64,000 nucleotides of DNA, from NCBI RefSeq assembly GCF_001281385.1, contig NZ_CP006911.1, positions 1,364,001 to 1,428,000 of the forward strand. Direction: 5' to 3'. Positions 17,740-27,232 of this stretch are shown here, in pieces; position 1 is the first letter of the stretch; each line of letters begins with the position of its first letter. This DNA is from Candidatus Pseudothioglobus singularis PS1 (GTDB taxonomy: Bacteria; Pseudomonadota; Gammaproteobacteria; PS1; Pseudothioglobaceae). The notes beneath the pieces are model-generated. The model made no database searches. It saw only the letters and a program-made list of their open reading frames with translations, and had not been told where the DNA came from. Both the position numbers and the translations under genes were made by a program.

Positions 17740-18780
17740 TTATCCTTCAAATAATTTAGATATTTTTTTGGCATTAGGACTGAAAATAACTCCTTTTTCA
17801 GTAATTAAACCAGTTACAAGATCTGCTGGGGTGACATCAAATGCAGGATTTCTAACAGACACTCCTTTTGAAGCCCACTGATAATCTCTGAAGCCAGTAA
17901 CCTCATTTGCTGACCTTTCTTCAATAGGTATTTCATCTCCAGAAGATATTGATAGATCGATTGTTGATAAAGGACATGCAACATAAAATGGAATATTGTG
18001 CCTTTTAGCTAATACAGCTACCATATAAGTTCCAATTTTATTTGCAACATCTCCGTTACCTGCAACCCTATCAGTCCCAACCACTACAGCATCAACCTTC
18101 CCTGTTTTCATCAAATGGCCAGACATATTATCGGAGATAAGTGTAACTGGAATCTTTTCTTGGACCATTTCCCATGCAGTAAGGCGAGCACCTTGAAGAA
18201 AAGGACGAGTTTCATCAGCAATTACTGAAATTGATTTCCCTGATTCAACTGCAGATCTCACAACCCCAAGAGCTGTTCCATGTCCAGCAGTTGCTAGTGC
18301 TCCAGCATTGCAATGAGTAAGAACGCTTGAATTATTGGACAAAACTTCTGCGCCAAAACTACCCATAGTTTTGTTAATTTCAATATCCTCTCTTAATATT
18401 TTGTGCGCTTCTTTCAAAAGAATTAAAGCAATAGCTTCAGGTTCTTCATTCGTTTCAGCCATTAAATTTTTCATTCTATCTACAGCCCAAAAAAGATTTA
18501 TAGCCGTAGGTCTGCTTTCTAATAAAATCTTAAAAGCAACCTCCATACCAACCAAAAAATCCTCCAAATTAGCTTTACTTAAGCATAGTGCTTCTAGGGC
18601 TACTCCGTAAGCAGCAGCACAACCAATAGCAGGGGCTCCGCGAACCACCATGGAGTAGATTCCATCCGCAACTGATTTAGCTGTATAGTAGGATATATAC
18701 TCAAAATTTTCCGGCAATATCCTTTGATCAATCATTTCAAGATGATCTTCATTCCATCTTAAAGTTTCAATATTTTTCAC
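17740..18780 (-). CDS. mtnA: S-methyl-5-thioribose-1-phosphate isomerase
   Basis: The 346-residue protein has RGAPAIG near 47-53, the active-site cysteine C157 in [18 protein letters not shown], and D237 in [16 protein letters not shown], all diagnostic of MtnA rather than eIF2B or R15P isomerase. It isomerises 5-methylthioribose-1-phosphate, and in some bacteria 5-deoxyribose-1-phosphate, to the ribulose-1-phosphate. The start is GTG, 6 bp after the apt stop, with GGGGAG overlapping the end of apt. No mtnB, mtnC or mtnD follows, so the usual methionine salvage branch is absent here. The aldolase first in this operon is a better candidate for the next step. Confidence 0.95.
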   Translation of the reverse strand: MKNIETLRWNEDHLEMIDQRILPENFEYISYYTAKSVADGIYSMVVRGAPAIGCAAAYGVALEALCLSKANLEDFLVGMEVAFKILLESRPTAINLFWAVDRMKNLMAETNEEPEAIALILLKEAHKILREDIEINKTMGSFGAEVLSNNSSVLTHCNAGALATAGHGTALGVVRSAVESGKSISVIADETRPFLQGARLTAWEMVQEKIPVTLISDNMSGHLMKTGKVDAVVVGTDRVAGNGDVANKIGTYMVAVLAKRHNIPFYVACPLSTIDLSISSGDEIPIEERSANEVTGFRDYQWASKGVSVRNPAFDVTPADLVTGLITEKGVIFSPNAKKISKLFEG

Positions 18781-18786
18781 AATTAT

Positions 18787-19314
18787 TTACTCCCCTTCAA
18801 ATTCGCATAAAGTAAAGACCTTCTGCCCCATATTTTGAAGTCGCTCTCTACCACCAATGTCAGGCAAGTCAATTACAAAGCAACATTCAATTATTTCTGC
18901 CTCCATTTTTTCAACTAATCTTACTGCAGCTGCAACTGTACCTCCAGTGGCAATTAAATCATCAACGATCAATACTCTTTCACCTTTTTTAATAGAGTCT
19001 ATATGGATTTCAATCTTGTCAGTTCCATACTCTAAATCATATTCTTCAAAAATGGTTTTTGAAGGCAATTTACCAGGCTTTCTAATTATGACTAGACCAA
19101 TATTCAACAAGTAAGCTAACGGGGCACCAATAATAAAACCTCTTGCCTCAACTGCAACAATTTTATCAATTTTTAAATCCTTATAACGATTATAAAAATC
19201 GTCTATAACTTCTTTAAATCCACTAGGGTCATTCAATAATGTAGTTATATCCCTGAACATAACTCCCTCAATTGGATAATTTTTTATTGTTCTGATTTTA
19301 GATTTGATAGACAC
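18787..19314 (-). CDS. apt: Adenine phosphoribosyltransferase
   Basis: The 175-residue protein has the PRPP loop VDDLIATGGT at 117-126, EARGFIIGAPLAY near 56-68, and RKPGKLP, as in Apt. It makes AMP from adenine and PRPP, recovering the adenine released by the MtnP just upstream in the operon. The start is GTG at 19314 with AGGAG 7 bp before it, and it begins 9 bp after mtnP ends. Length and motifs are complete. Confidence 0.95.
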   Translation of the reverse strand: MSIKSKIRTIKNYPIEGVMFRDITTLLNDPSGFKEVIDDFYNRYKDLKIDKIVAVEARGFIIGAPLAYLLNIGLVIIRKPGKLPSKTIFEEYDLEYGTDKIEIHIDSIKKGERVLIVDDLIATGGTVAAAVRLVEKMEAEIIECCFVIDLPDIGGRERLQNMGQKVFTLCEFEGE

Positions 19315-19323
19315 AGATAACTC

Positions 19324-20208
19324 CTAATTATTGTTCAAAACTCTTCCAGCAATAGCCTCTAACTTTCTAACTAATTTCTTATCTCTAAAGTTCTGTTGGG
19401 TAATAATTGCATTATTGAGACTTTCTTTGCAAATGCATTCTGCACTCTTGGAGTCAGCATCTATTATTGGGGCAACTTTTTTTACTAAATATCTTGCATT
19501 ATCAGCATTGTCACTTAATACCTTTATCATAGACTCAACACTTACATTATCATGATTAGGATGCCAACAATCATAATCTGTAACCATGGCCACTGAAACA
19601 TAGCATAATTCCGCCTCTCTTGCTAATTTAGCTTCAGGCATATTTGTCATTCCAACAACGTCACACCCCCAACTTCTATATAGCTCAGACTCTGCAACTG
19701 AAGAGAATTGTGGCCCTTCCATTGCAATGTATGTGCCTCCTCGGACAGTCTTAATTGACGCATCGTTTGCAATCTGTTCTATATGATGACCCAAACGATT
19801 ACAAACTGGATGAGCCATAGAGACATGCGCAACTAAACCTGGCCCAAAAAAACTTTTTTTTCTTTCAAAAGTTCTATCAATAAATTGATCAATAATTACA
19901 AACATGCCAGGTCTTAAGTCCTCCCTAAGAGAGCCAACAGCACTAACTGAAATTACATCTGTCACACCTGCTCTTTTCAAGACATCTATATTTGCTCTGT
20001 AATTTACTTCAGAAGGTGGAATACGATGACCTCTTCCATGTCTTGGAAGAAAAACCATTTTTTGCCCATCTAGTTCTCCAAATAATAGTGAATCAGATGG
20101 CTCCCCAAAAGAAGAGTTAATTTTTTTCCATTGCGTATTTTTAAGGCCATCAATTTCATAAACTCCACTTCCCCCAATAACTCCAAGAATCGTTTCTTGA
20201 TTTTTCAT
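19324..20208 (-). CDS. mtnP: S-methyl-5'-thioadenosine phosphorylase
   Basis: The 294-residue protein shows GVIGGSGVYEIDGL at the start, the phosphate-binding PRHGRGH, SAVGSLREDL, and the adenine-site MTNMPEAKLARE, all typical of MTA phosphorylases. It splits methylthioadenosine, and probably 5'-deoxyadenosine, into adenine and the 5-substituted ribose-1-phosphate. AGGAAT lies 5 bp before the ATG. It sits between the aldolase-SDR fusion and apt, and its adenine product feeds Apt. Confidence 0.95.
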   Translation of the reverse strand: MKNQETILGVIGGSGVYEIDGLKNTQWKKINSSFGEPSDSLLFGELDGQKMVFLPRHGRGHRIPPSEVNYRANIDVLKRAGVTDVISVSAVGSLREDLRPGMFVIIDQFIDRTFERKKSFFGPGLVAHVSMAHPVCNRLGHHIEQIANDASIKTVRGGTYIAMEGPQFSSVAESELYRSWGCDVVGMTNMPEAKLAREAELCYVSVAMVTDYDCWHPNHDNVSVESMIKVLSDNADNARYLVKKVAPIIDADSKSAECICKESLNNAIITQQNFRDKKLVRKLEAIAGRVLNNN

Positions 20209-20231
20209 GATATTCCTAATTGATGTAAAAA

Positions 20232-22205
20232 TTAAATAACTCTTTCATTCCCACCATCCACTGAGACTTGAGCTGCAGTAGTCCTAGAAAATAATGGTCC
20301 ACACATTTCAGCTGCTAATTCAGAAACATCAAAGCTACTTATTTCGATTTTTAGTAAATTATTTGATTTATATTCATCAACTGAAAGTCCATAATTTTCT
20401 GCTCGAGATTTTAAAACTTCCTCTGTCCAAATTCCTGTATCGAAAACAGCATTTGGATGAACTGTATTTAATCGAATACCATCCTCACCCCATTCCATTG
20501 AGAGCACTCGCATCAATTGATTAAGAGCCGCCTTAGAGGCAGAATATGCAGCTGCGCCTGGACCAGGAGCAGGAACATTTTTTGAACCAATAAAAACCAC
20601 TCTTCCAGAATTAGGTGCAAGCTTTAATATTGGATAAATTAAACGAAGTAAGTTAAAGTTAGCATCTAAATTAATTGAAAAAATACTTCTCCATTCTTTA
20701 AAAGGCAACTCTGAAACTTTATGAGCTGGGGGGAAAATTCCAGCATTAAGGACGGCCATATCTATTCCACCAAAATAACGAACTGCCAATTCAATTGATT
20801 CTTTCAACTCATCATCATTAGTGAGATTACAAATTATTCCCAAATAATTTTTATCATTTGATACTTCTTTAATAGATGAATCAATATCAAGTCCAATAAC
20901 GGCCGAACCTCTATTTAAAAAAGACTCAACACAAGCCCTTCCAATTCCAGAAGCTGCTCCAGTAATTAATACAACCTCACCCTCAAACACAAAGGAATTA
21001 ATATTTTTTTTCAATTTGGCTTGTTCAAGATCCCAATATTCAAGGTCAAAAATATCCGAACTTGGAAGCGCCTTAAAACCACCTAATTTTTCAGCTCGAA
21101 TAATACTCAACATAGTATGCTCATAGATGTCCGAAACTATCCCGACTTCTTTCATGTTTTTGCCAATTGAACATACTCCAAACTCACTATCAATAACGAT
21201 TCTTGGTAAAGGATCAAGCATTGTTTTTGATTCTTTTGCATTTAAAACATTATGGTCAAAGTAAGAGGTGTATTCTTTTATATACTTTTCAACATCTCGC
21301 CCAATCATTGGAACTCTTTTAGTTCGAATCACATGATCTGGAGTAAGTGGACCTTGATTTGCAATTTTTTTTAAATCAGGTCGTTTTGAAAAATGAACTC
21401 CAATTTCTTTATCACTAAGATTAAGTAAAAGTGGTTTTTTTGCATTTTTAGAAATTAATTGTCTTAACTTAGGTATTTCTGTAATTAAGCTTTCATTTGA
21501 AGAGGGTGGAGAAGATATTTGAATATCCCAAGCATTTTGTTCGTGAATATAATTTTCAGCATCAGCTACTAGGTCAATCATTCGATCATAAGACTCTTTG
21601 GCAGAATTTCCAAAAGAAAAAATCCCATGATTCATCAAAATTATTCCTTCTGTTAAGGAAGTAGCTTGTTCAGAAAATATCTTATCAACTGACTTTGCAA
21701 GATCAAACCCAGGCATAACATAGGGAACAACTAGAACCTTATCACCATAAATTTCTTTAATTCTTTCTTCGCCATTTGAAGTATTAGAAATTGTAACTAC
21801 AGAATCAGCATGGGTGTGATCTACAAATTTAAAAGGCAATATCGCGTGCAGAATTGTTTCAACAGAGGGCGCTGGCGCATTAGCATCAGTTAGCTGAGTT
21901 TTTAACTCATTAACCATTTCTGGATCAGAAAGTGATTCTAGTTTAGCCAGACTTACCATATGAGACATACGAACTGGTGAAAATCCAGCCCTTTCAATTG
22001 ATACTAGATCCCAGCCACTCCCTTTAACATATAGAATTTGTTCTTCATCACCTAGTAAATTTTTCTCAAGAATTTTGACTGATGTATTTCCACCACCATG
22101 CAAAACTAGAGATGAGTCTTGTCCAAGTAACCTTGATGAATAAACTCTTGCATCTAAATCATCCTCAAAAGAAAAAGTGTTAGACTTGTCCCATAAATTT
22201 TTCAT
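20232..22205 (-). CDS. Bifunctional class II aldolase / short-chain dehydrogenase
   Basis: This 657-residue fusion has an N-terminal class II (RhaD/FucA-like) aldolase domain to about 400 with HGGGNTS at 36-42, E116, H130, H132 and H193 as probable catalytic/metal residues, and a C-terminal SDR domain with TGAASGIG at 415-422, S541, Y554 and K558 intact. Relatives act on rhamnulose-1-phosphate and oxidise the aldehyde formed. Rhamnose genes are absent; mtnP, apt and mtnA follow directly. The likely substrate is therefore methylthioribulose- or 5-deoxyribulose-1-phosphate, cleaved to DHAP plus an aldehyde handled by the SDR domain. It is first in the long minus-strand operon; ribosome-binding sequence before the ATG is weak. 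Confidence 0.88.
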   Translation of the reverse strand: MKNLWDKSNTFSFEDDLDARVYSSRLLGQDSSLVLHGGGNTSVKILEKNLLGDEEQILYVKGSGWDLVSIERAGFSPVRMSHMVSLAKLESLSDPEMVNELKTQLTDANAPAPSVETILHAILPFKFVDHTHADSVVTISNTSNGEERIKEIYGDKVLVVPYVMPGFDLAKSVDKIFSEQATSLTEGIILMNHGIFSFGNSAKESYDRMIDLVADAENYIHEQNAWDIQISSPPSSNESLITEIPKLRQLISKNAKKPLLLNLSDKEIGVHFSKRPDLKKIANQGPLTPDHVIRTKRVPMIGRDVEKYIKEYTSYFDHNVLNAKESKTMLDPLPRIVIDSEFGVCSIGKNMKEVGIVSDIYEHTMLSIIRAEKLGGFKALPSSDIFDLEYWDLEQAKLKKNINSFVFEGEVVLITGAASGIGRACVESFLNRGSAVIGLDIDSSIKEVSNDKNYLGIICNLTNDDELKESIELAVRYFGGIDMAVLNAGIFPPAHKVSELPFKEWRSIFSINLDANFNLLRLIYPILKLAPNSGRVVFIGSKNVPAPGPGAAAYSASKAALNQLMRVLSMEWGEDGIRLNTVHPNAVFDTGIWTEEVLKSRAENYGLSVDEYKSNNLLKIEISSFDVSELAAEMCGPLFSRTTAAQVSVDGGNERVI

Positions 22206-22463
22206 TTTTTTTATAAAATCTCAAAAAAAACTCTCTTATTAATGATAATAATTTTAACTCATTTACTTAACTTTAAGCACAGATTTTAAAGCAATAATAA
22301 AAAATATCTTATAAAAAACTAGAGTTTTAAATTGGTTTAATAAATTCATAAAAAAATTTTAAAAATCCTTATCTTTTTGGTATTAAGCTTAGCCATTGAA
22401 TCACTCCTAGCCTATATAATAAAGCTTAAACAAATAAGATGATGTTATGCATTACTAACTAAT
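22206..22463. promoter_or_regulatory. Divergent intergenic region between the salvage/O-antigen operon and hldD
   Basis: This 258-bp, very AT-rich spacer must hold the promoters for both the large minus-strand operon and the plus-strand hldD-hldE-gmhA operon. A TATAAT at 22415-22420 could be the -10 box for hldD, but no good -35 lies at the right distance. Two AAGCTT hexamers (22385 and 22422) flank it. I cannot place the minus-strand promoter with confidence. Confidence 0.4.
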
Positions 22464-23468
22464 ATGATATATAACAAAATAAATTTTAATAATAAGACTA
22501 TATTAATTACAGGAGGAGCGGGCTTTATTGGAAGCAATTTAGCATTTTATTTTCAAGAGAATTTTCCAGATTGTCATGTAGTTATTTTCGATTGTTTTAG
22601 AAATGAAAAAACTTTTTCAAATAACAACTTAAAGAGTTTTGGTCATTATAAAAACTTAATTAATTTTAAAGGTGATGTGATTTGTGGAAATATTAATATT
22701 AAAGACGATCTTAATCTCCTGAATAAATATAAATTTGACTATATATTTCACCATGCTGCAATTTCTGATACACGCGTCTATGATCAAGAAATTATATTTA
22801 AAACAAATATTAATTCTTTTTACGACATCTTGAATTTAGGCAAAAAAGATCATGCAACAATTGTTTATGCCAGTTCAGCAGCAACTTATGGTGACTTGCC
22901 TTCACCCCAGACAGAAGGTTGTGAAAAACCGGAAAATCCATATGGTTACAGTAAATTTATGATGGATCAAATTGCTAATCATTTTTCAAAGTTAAATCCA
23001 TCCATGAGTATTGTTGGGTTAAGATTTTTTAATGTTTATGGGCCTGGTGAATTTTACAAAAACCAAACATCATCTATGGTTATTCAGCTAGCAAATCAGC
23101 TATTATCTGGAAACAAACCTAGATTATTTAAAAATTCTAACAAAATTTTTCGTGATTTCATATATATTGATGATGCTATACAAGCCAATATAAAAGCGTG
23201 TGATCCAATTAAAAATGGAACTTACAACGTGGGAACTGGAATTCCTAGAAGCTTTAAAAATATAGTTGATATTTTACAATTAGAGTTACAAACTAATCAA
23301 ACAATTGATTATTTTGACAACCCATATAAAGATTATCAAAATCATACGCAGGCAAATCTTTCAAAAGCAAAGGAATTTCTTCACTTTGAGCCAAATTTTT
23401 CATTAGAACAAGGAATTAAAAAATATATACCTGAGATAAGGCTCTCATATGGAAGAAATATTTCATGA
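22464..23468 (+). CDS. hldD: ADP-L-glycero-D-manno-heptose 6-epimerase-like SDR
   Basis: The extended SDR has 334 residues: TGGAGFIGSN near the start, HHAAISDTR, YASSAATYGD, the intact catalytic pair in YGYSK, and RFFNVYGPGEFYK, which is characteristic of HldD/RfaD. It epimerises ADP-D-glycero- to ADP-L-glycero-D-manno-heptose, the last step of LPS heptose synthesis, in the cytoplasm. It overlaps hldE by 4 bp, and hldE overlaps gmhA by 4 bp, which supports the call over a generic UDP-sugar epimerase. Confidence 0.9.
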   Translation: MIYNKINFNNKTILITGGAGFIGSNLAFYFQENFPDCHVVIFDCFRNEKTFSNNNLKSFGHYKNLINFKGDVICGNINIKDDLNLLNKYKFDYIFHHAAISDTRVYDQEIIFKTNINSFYDILNLGKKDHATIVYASSAATYGDLPSPQTEGCEKPENPYGYSKFMMDQIANHFSKLNPSMSIVGLRFFNVYGPGEFYKNQTSSMVIQLANQLLSGNKPRLFKNSNKIFRDFIYIDDAIQANIKACDPIKNGTYNVGTGIPRSFKNIVDILQLELQTNQTIDYFDNPYKDYQNHTQANLSKAKEFLHFEPNFSLEQGIKKYIPEIRLSYGRNIS

Positions 23469-24889
23469 TTAATTTTAAGAACAAAACTCCAAAAATACTA
23501 GTTATTGGTGATTTAATGATCGACCAATATCTTTGGGGATCCTGTGATCGTATCTCTCCTGAAGCTCCAGTTCAAGTAATCAATGTGGATAATGAGAGTG
23601 TATTATTAGGAGGTGCAGGGAATGTTATTAATAATCTGAATGCTCTCAAAGCAAATGTTGATGTAATTAGCGTAATTGGAGAATGTGAAACTTCAACTGA
23701 ACTTAAGGGCTTGCTGGCCAAGATAAATATAAATACTCAATTCTTAGTTACTCAAAAAAATAGAATCACAAGCAGAAAAAGTAGAATTATTTCTGCTCAA
23801 CAACAAGTAGTTAGGTTCGATCGTGAAAGCAATGAAGAAATTAATGAAAAATCTCAAAAAATTATTCTTTCTACCTTTAAAAAAATAGTTATTAATTATG
23901 ATATTGTTTTACTCTCAGATTATGGAAAAGGCGTACTTACTCCAAATCTAACAAAAAAATTAATTAAAGTTGCAAACCAAAATAATAAAAAAATATTGGT
24001 AGATCCAAAGGGCTTGGACTTTTCAAAATACACAGGAGCGTACCTTTTAACTCCAAATAAAAAAGAAGCTAGCGAGGCAACAAATATTATTATTAGAGAT
24101 AAAGATAGTCTTACTGACGCTATATTACATCTTAAAAATCACTACAAATTGAATGTATCTTTGATCACTTTGAGTGAAGATGGTGTGGCAATTTATGACA
24201 AAAATTTACGTATCCATCCCACTACTGCAAGAGAAGTTTATGATGTAACAGGGGCAGGTGATACAATTCTTGCATCACTTGGTTTTGCTTTGTCATGTGA
24301 TATAGATATAGATCAGGCTGTTCAATTTTCAAACCTTGCTTCAGGCGTAGTTGTTGGAAAAATTGGTTCAGCTGTTGCAACTCTAGACGAAATCATAGAA
24401 TATGAATCGAGCCTTAAAAAATCAAATAGTAGAGAACACATTAAAAACTGGAGTGAAATTAGTGTAATAGTTAACTCTTTAAGAATCAAAGAAAGAAAAA
24501 TTATTTTTACTAATGGATGCTTCGATATTCTCCATTTTGGACATATTAAATATTTAGAAAAAGCTAAAAGCTTTGGTGATGTATTAATTTTAGGCCTTAA
24601 TTCAGATGCCTCAATTAGAAAACTTAAAGGTCAGAGTCGTCCAATAAATCCCCAAAATGATCGTGCATATATTCTTGCTGCTTTAGAAGTTGTTGATTAT
24701 GTTGTGATTTTTGAGGAGGAGACGCCATACGAATTAATCAATTTAATCAAGCCAGATATCTTAGTTAAGGGCGGAGACTATAAGGGTAAAGAAGTAATTG
24801 GAAAAAATATTGCAAAAGAATTAAAGTTGGTAGAATTTATTGAAGGCAAAAGTTCTTCTGATACTATTAAAAGGATTCAAAAAGGATGA
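23465..24889 (+). CDS. hldE: Bifunctional heptose-7-phosphate kinase / heptose-1-phosphate adenylyltransferase
   Basis: The 474-residue protein is a full-length HldE/RfaE. The N-terminal ribokinase/PfkB domain has GGAGNVINNL and DVTGAGDTILA (catalytic Asp in the last). The C-terminal domain starts about residue 338 with the cytidylyltransferase-type FTNGCFDILHFGHIKYL (HXGH as HFGH). It phosphorylates D-glycero-D-manno-heptose-7-phosphate at C1 and, after GmhB removes the 7-phosphate, adds AMP. All four enzymes of the pathway are in this window (gmhA, hldE, gmhB, hldD). Confidence 0.96.
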   Translation: MINFKNKTPKILVIGDLMIDQYLWGSCDRISPEAPVQVINVDNESVLLGGAGNVINNLNALKANVDVISVIGECETSTELKGLLAKININTQFLVTQKNRITSRKSRIISAQQQVVRFDRESNEEINEKSQKIILSTFKKIVINYDIVLLSDYGKGVLTPNLTKKLIKVANQNNKKILVDPKGLDFSKYTGAYLLTPNKKEASEATNIIIRDKDSLTDAILHLKNHYKLNVSLITLSEDGVAIYDKNLRIHPTTAREVYDVTGAGDTILASLGFALSCDIDIDQAVQFSNLASGVVVGKIGSAVATLDEIIEYESSLKKSNSREHIKNWSEISVIVNSLRIKERKIIFTNGCFDILHFGHIKYLEKAKSFGDVLILGLNSDASIRKLKGQSRPINPQNDRAYILAALEVVDYVVIFEEETPYELINLIKPDILVKGGDYKGKEVIGKNIAKELKLVEFIEGKSSSDTIKRIQKG

Positions 24890-25452
24890 AAGAGCTTATT
24901 AATAATGAATTTAATGCACACATAAAAACTGCAAACTTACTACATAATTTAACTGATGTTGTAGCTGAATCTGCCAAAATATGTATTGATTGCCTTAAAA
25001 ATGGTGGAAAGATTCTATTAATTGGCAACGGAGGGAGTGCTGCAGATGCCCAACATATTGCTGCAGAGTTAGTTGGGAGATACAAAACAGAACGTAAAGG
25101 CATACCAGCAATTGCACTTACTACAGACTCATCTATTCTCACTTCAATTGGTAATGATTTTGGATATGAACATATATTTGATAGGCAGATTGAAGCAATA
25201 GCTCAAAAGAATGATGTATTAATTGGAATTAGCACAAGTGGTAGAAGTAAGAATATAATTAGCGCACTCAAAACAGCATCTCTCTTAAAGTGTCTTACAA
25301 TTGGTTTTAGTGGTAATGGTGGTGGCGAGATGAATAATATTTGTGATTTAAATATAGTTATACCCTCTGAAGATACGGCAAGAATTCAAGAAATGCACAT
25401 AATAATTGGGCATACAATCTCTCACCTTATTGATCAAGAATTTAGCAATTAA
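24886..25452 (+). CDS. gmhA: Sedoheptulose-7-phosphate isomerase
   Basis: The 188-residue SIS-domain protein has LLIGNGGSAADAQHIAAEL, RYKTERKGIPAIALTTD and GISTSGRS, as in GmhA. It converts sedoheptulose-7-phosphate to D-glycero-D-manno-heptose-7-phosphate, the first step of ADP-heptose synthesis. H38-type and E-type active-site residues in QHIAAEL and in the C-terminal QEMHIIIGHTISH are present. It ends in a 4-bp convergent overlap with waaF. Confidence 0.95.
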   Translation: MKELINNEFNAHIKTANLLHNLTDVVAESAKICIDCLKNGGKILLIGNGGSAADAQHIAAELVGRYKTERKGIPAIALTTDSSILTSIGNDFGYEHIFDRQIEAIAQKNDVLIGISTSGRSKNIISALKTASLLKCLTIGFSGNGGGEMNNICDLNIVIPSEDTARIQEMHIIIGHTISHLIDQEFSN

Positions 25453-26375
25453 CATAGGCCTTTAACTGCTTCTAATACATCTTCTGATTTAATAAGTTTC
25501 ATGCAGTTATGATGATGAAGAGGACAAATGCGTTGCATACAAGGCTGGCAAGCTAAATTTTTTTTCACTATTACACTCTTCTCATTTAGCCATTGAGAAG
25601 TTTCATATTCATTTGTTGGCCCAAAAATGGTCACTGTTGGAACATGAAATGCAGCCGCAATGTGCATAGGGCCACTATCACCAGTAACAAATAAATCTAG
25701 CTTTGAGATTAAATCTACTAATTGACTGATTGAAGTCTTAGTTGAGAGATTTTTATAATTTTTAATACCTTTTTTAATTAAACAAATTTCAATATCTTTT
25801 GCAATATCTTTTTCACCTAACCCGCCAAAAATAATAATATCAAATTGATTAGAAAGATCAATTGCGACTTCAGCAAATTTTTCAGGATGCCAGCGTTTAG
25901 CGCTTCCATAAGATGCACCTGGATTAATGCCAAGTAATTTACTTTTTTTATATCCAGAATATTTTTTATTTGGTAACTTTAAGTTGCTAGCTTGAGAATT
26001 TATAGCAAAACTATCATTTATAAATTTATTATATTTTTCAACTTGATGACCATTAGTATATTTATTTTTGTCAAATTGAAACTTTAGTTCAGAAGAAACA
26101 ATAAATTTAATAAATTTTGAGCGATAAGAACCTCTAAAAGACAAAAAAATATCAAATTTATCTAAATTTTTTAAAAAGTTATATAAATTTATAATTTTTT
26201 TCTCAAGCACATGTGAATCGATTACTTTTGGATGATTTTTTAAAACCTCTATTGAAACTTGAGAACCAATTAAAGTTATTTCTGCAGATTTAAAATGCCT
26301 TACAAGGTTCTCAATCGCAGGAGTTGCCATAACACTATCCCCGAGCCATGAGGGCATTTCAATTAAAATTTTCAT
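25449..26375 (-). CDS. waaF: ADP-heptose:LPS heptosyltransferase II
   Basis: The GT9 protein has 308 residues. MPSWLGDSVMATPA at the N-terminus is the WaaF acceptor-site pattern, GINPGASYGSAKRWHPE is typical of heptosyltransferase II, and the ADP-heptose-binding TGDSGPMHIAAAFHVPTV precedes IFGPTNEYETSQW. It transfers the second heptose to the LPS inner core at the cytoplasmic membrane. It overlaps the upstream glycosyltransferase gene by 4 bp. Confidence 0.92.
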   Translation of the reverse strand: MKILIEMPSWLGDSVMATPAIENLVRHFKSAEITLIGSQVSIEVLKNHPKVIDSHVLEKKIINLYNFLKNLDKFDIFLSFRGSYRSKFIKFIVSSELKFQFDKNKYTNGHQVEKYNKFINDSFAINSQASNLKLPNKKYSGYKKSKLLGINPGASYGSAKRWHPEKFAEVAIDLSNQFDIIIFGGLGEKDIAKDIEICLIKKGIKNYKNLSTKTSISQLVDLISKLDLFVTGDSGPMHIAAAFHVPTVTIFGPTNEYETSQWLNEKSVIVKKNLACQPCMQRICPLHHHNCMKLIKSEDVLEAVKGLC

Positions 26376-27232
26376 CTTACGGTTTTATAATGTTTTTTAC
26401 TTAAATCAATTCCAAAAAGTTTCTCAAGCCTTATCATAATTCGGTGTTTTTTTTGCTTAAAACTTAAATTATATTTACTATCCACCTCAAATAATCCTTT
26501 TTCTTTTGGAAGCCAGTCCCTAATAATATCTGGATGCGTCCCATTAAATTCTTTAATTATTGATTTATCCATTTGAGAATATTCAATAATCTTAGGATCA
26601 TCATTCCAATATTTTTGAACGTGAGTACTTTTTAAATTCATTTGCTCCTCACTTCTAACCCAGCCATAATGAAAACAATTTATTCCAATTTTTTTCGCTT
26701 TAGGGTATCTACCTTTTTTATTAGAGCTCAGTACTAGCCAAAAAAGACCATCTGGGGCATATGATCGAATTGATGTTTTTATAATTCGAGCTTCAGAACG
26801 ATACCAGCCAGGTGAATTCAGATAACTATTTGCGTTACCATAGAAATGAATAAAGTCAAATGCAATTGCCTCAACATTTGGATCATTCAAATAGATTTTC
26901 ATAGACTTTTTAATTTTCTCTAAATCTTTCTCATGATAAATTTCGTCACCTTCAATGTAAAAAGCCCAATCACCAGTGCAATTAAATTGAGAAATCATTT
27001 TTTGTTGGCCATAGACATAGCCTCGATTTTTCATACTATCATTCCACTTAGATTCAATAATACGAATTTTTTTATCTTTAAGTGTTTTAATAATCTGCAA
27101 AGTATCATCCTCACTCTTTCCAACATTGATAATGAACTCATCAACTATTGGGAGAATAGACTTAATAGACTCCAGAAATGGATAGCCAAGTATCTGTCCA
27201 TTTTTAATAAATGTAAATGCACTAACTTTCAT
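26372..27232 (-). CDS. Glycosyltransferase, GT2-like
   Basis: The 286-residue protein starts VSAFTFIKNGQILGYPFLES, the pattern of a GT2 subgroup seen in LPS loci, and has YIEGDEIYHE near residue 101 as a probable metal-binding DXD variant. It lies between another GT2 gene (11-bp overlap) and waaF (4-bp overlap), so it probably extends the core oligosaccharide. The sugar is unknown. No membrane helix is evident. Confidence 0.78.
   Translation of the reverse strand: MKVSAFTFIKNGQILGYPFLESIKSILPIVDEFIINVGKSEDDTLQIIKTLKDKKIRIIESKWNDSMKNRGYVYGQQKMISQFNCTGDWAFYIEGDEIYHEKDLEKIKKSMKIYLNDPNVEAIAFDFIHFYGNANSYLNSPGWYRSEARIIKTSIRSYAPDGLFWLVLSSNKKGRYPKAKKIGINCFHYGWVRSEEQMNLKSTHVQKYWNDDPKIIEYSQMDKSIIKEFNGTHPDIIRDWLPKEKGLFEVDSKYNLSFKQKKHRIMIRLEKLFGIDLSKKHYKTVR

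Noticed and set aside
22238-22256. Fur-box-like sequence upstream of the salvage operon
   Set aside because: Only about 14 of 19 positions match in a very AT-rich spacer, which is expected by chance.
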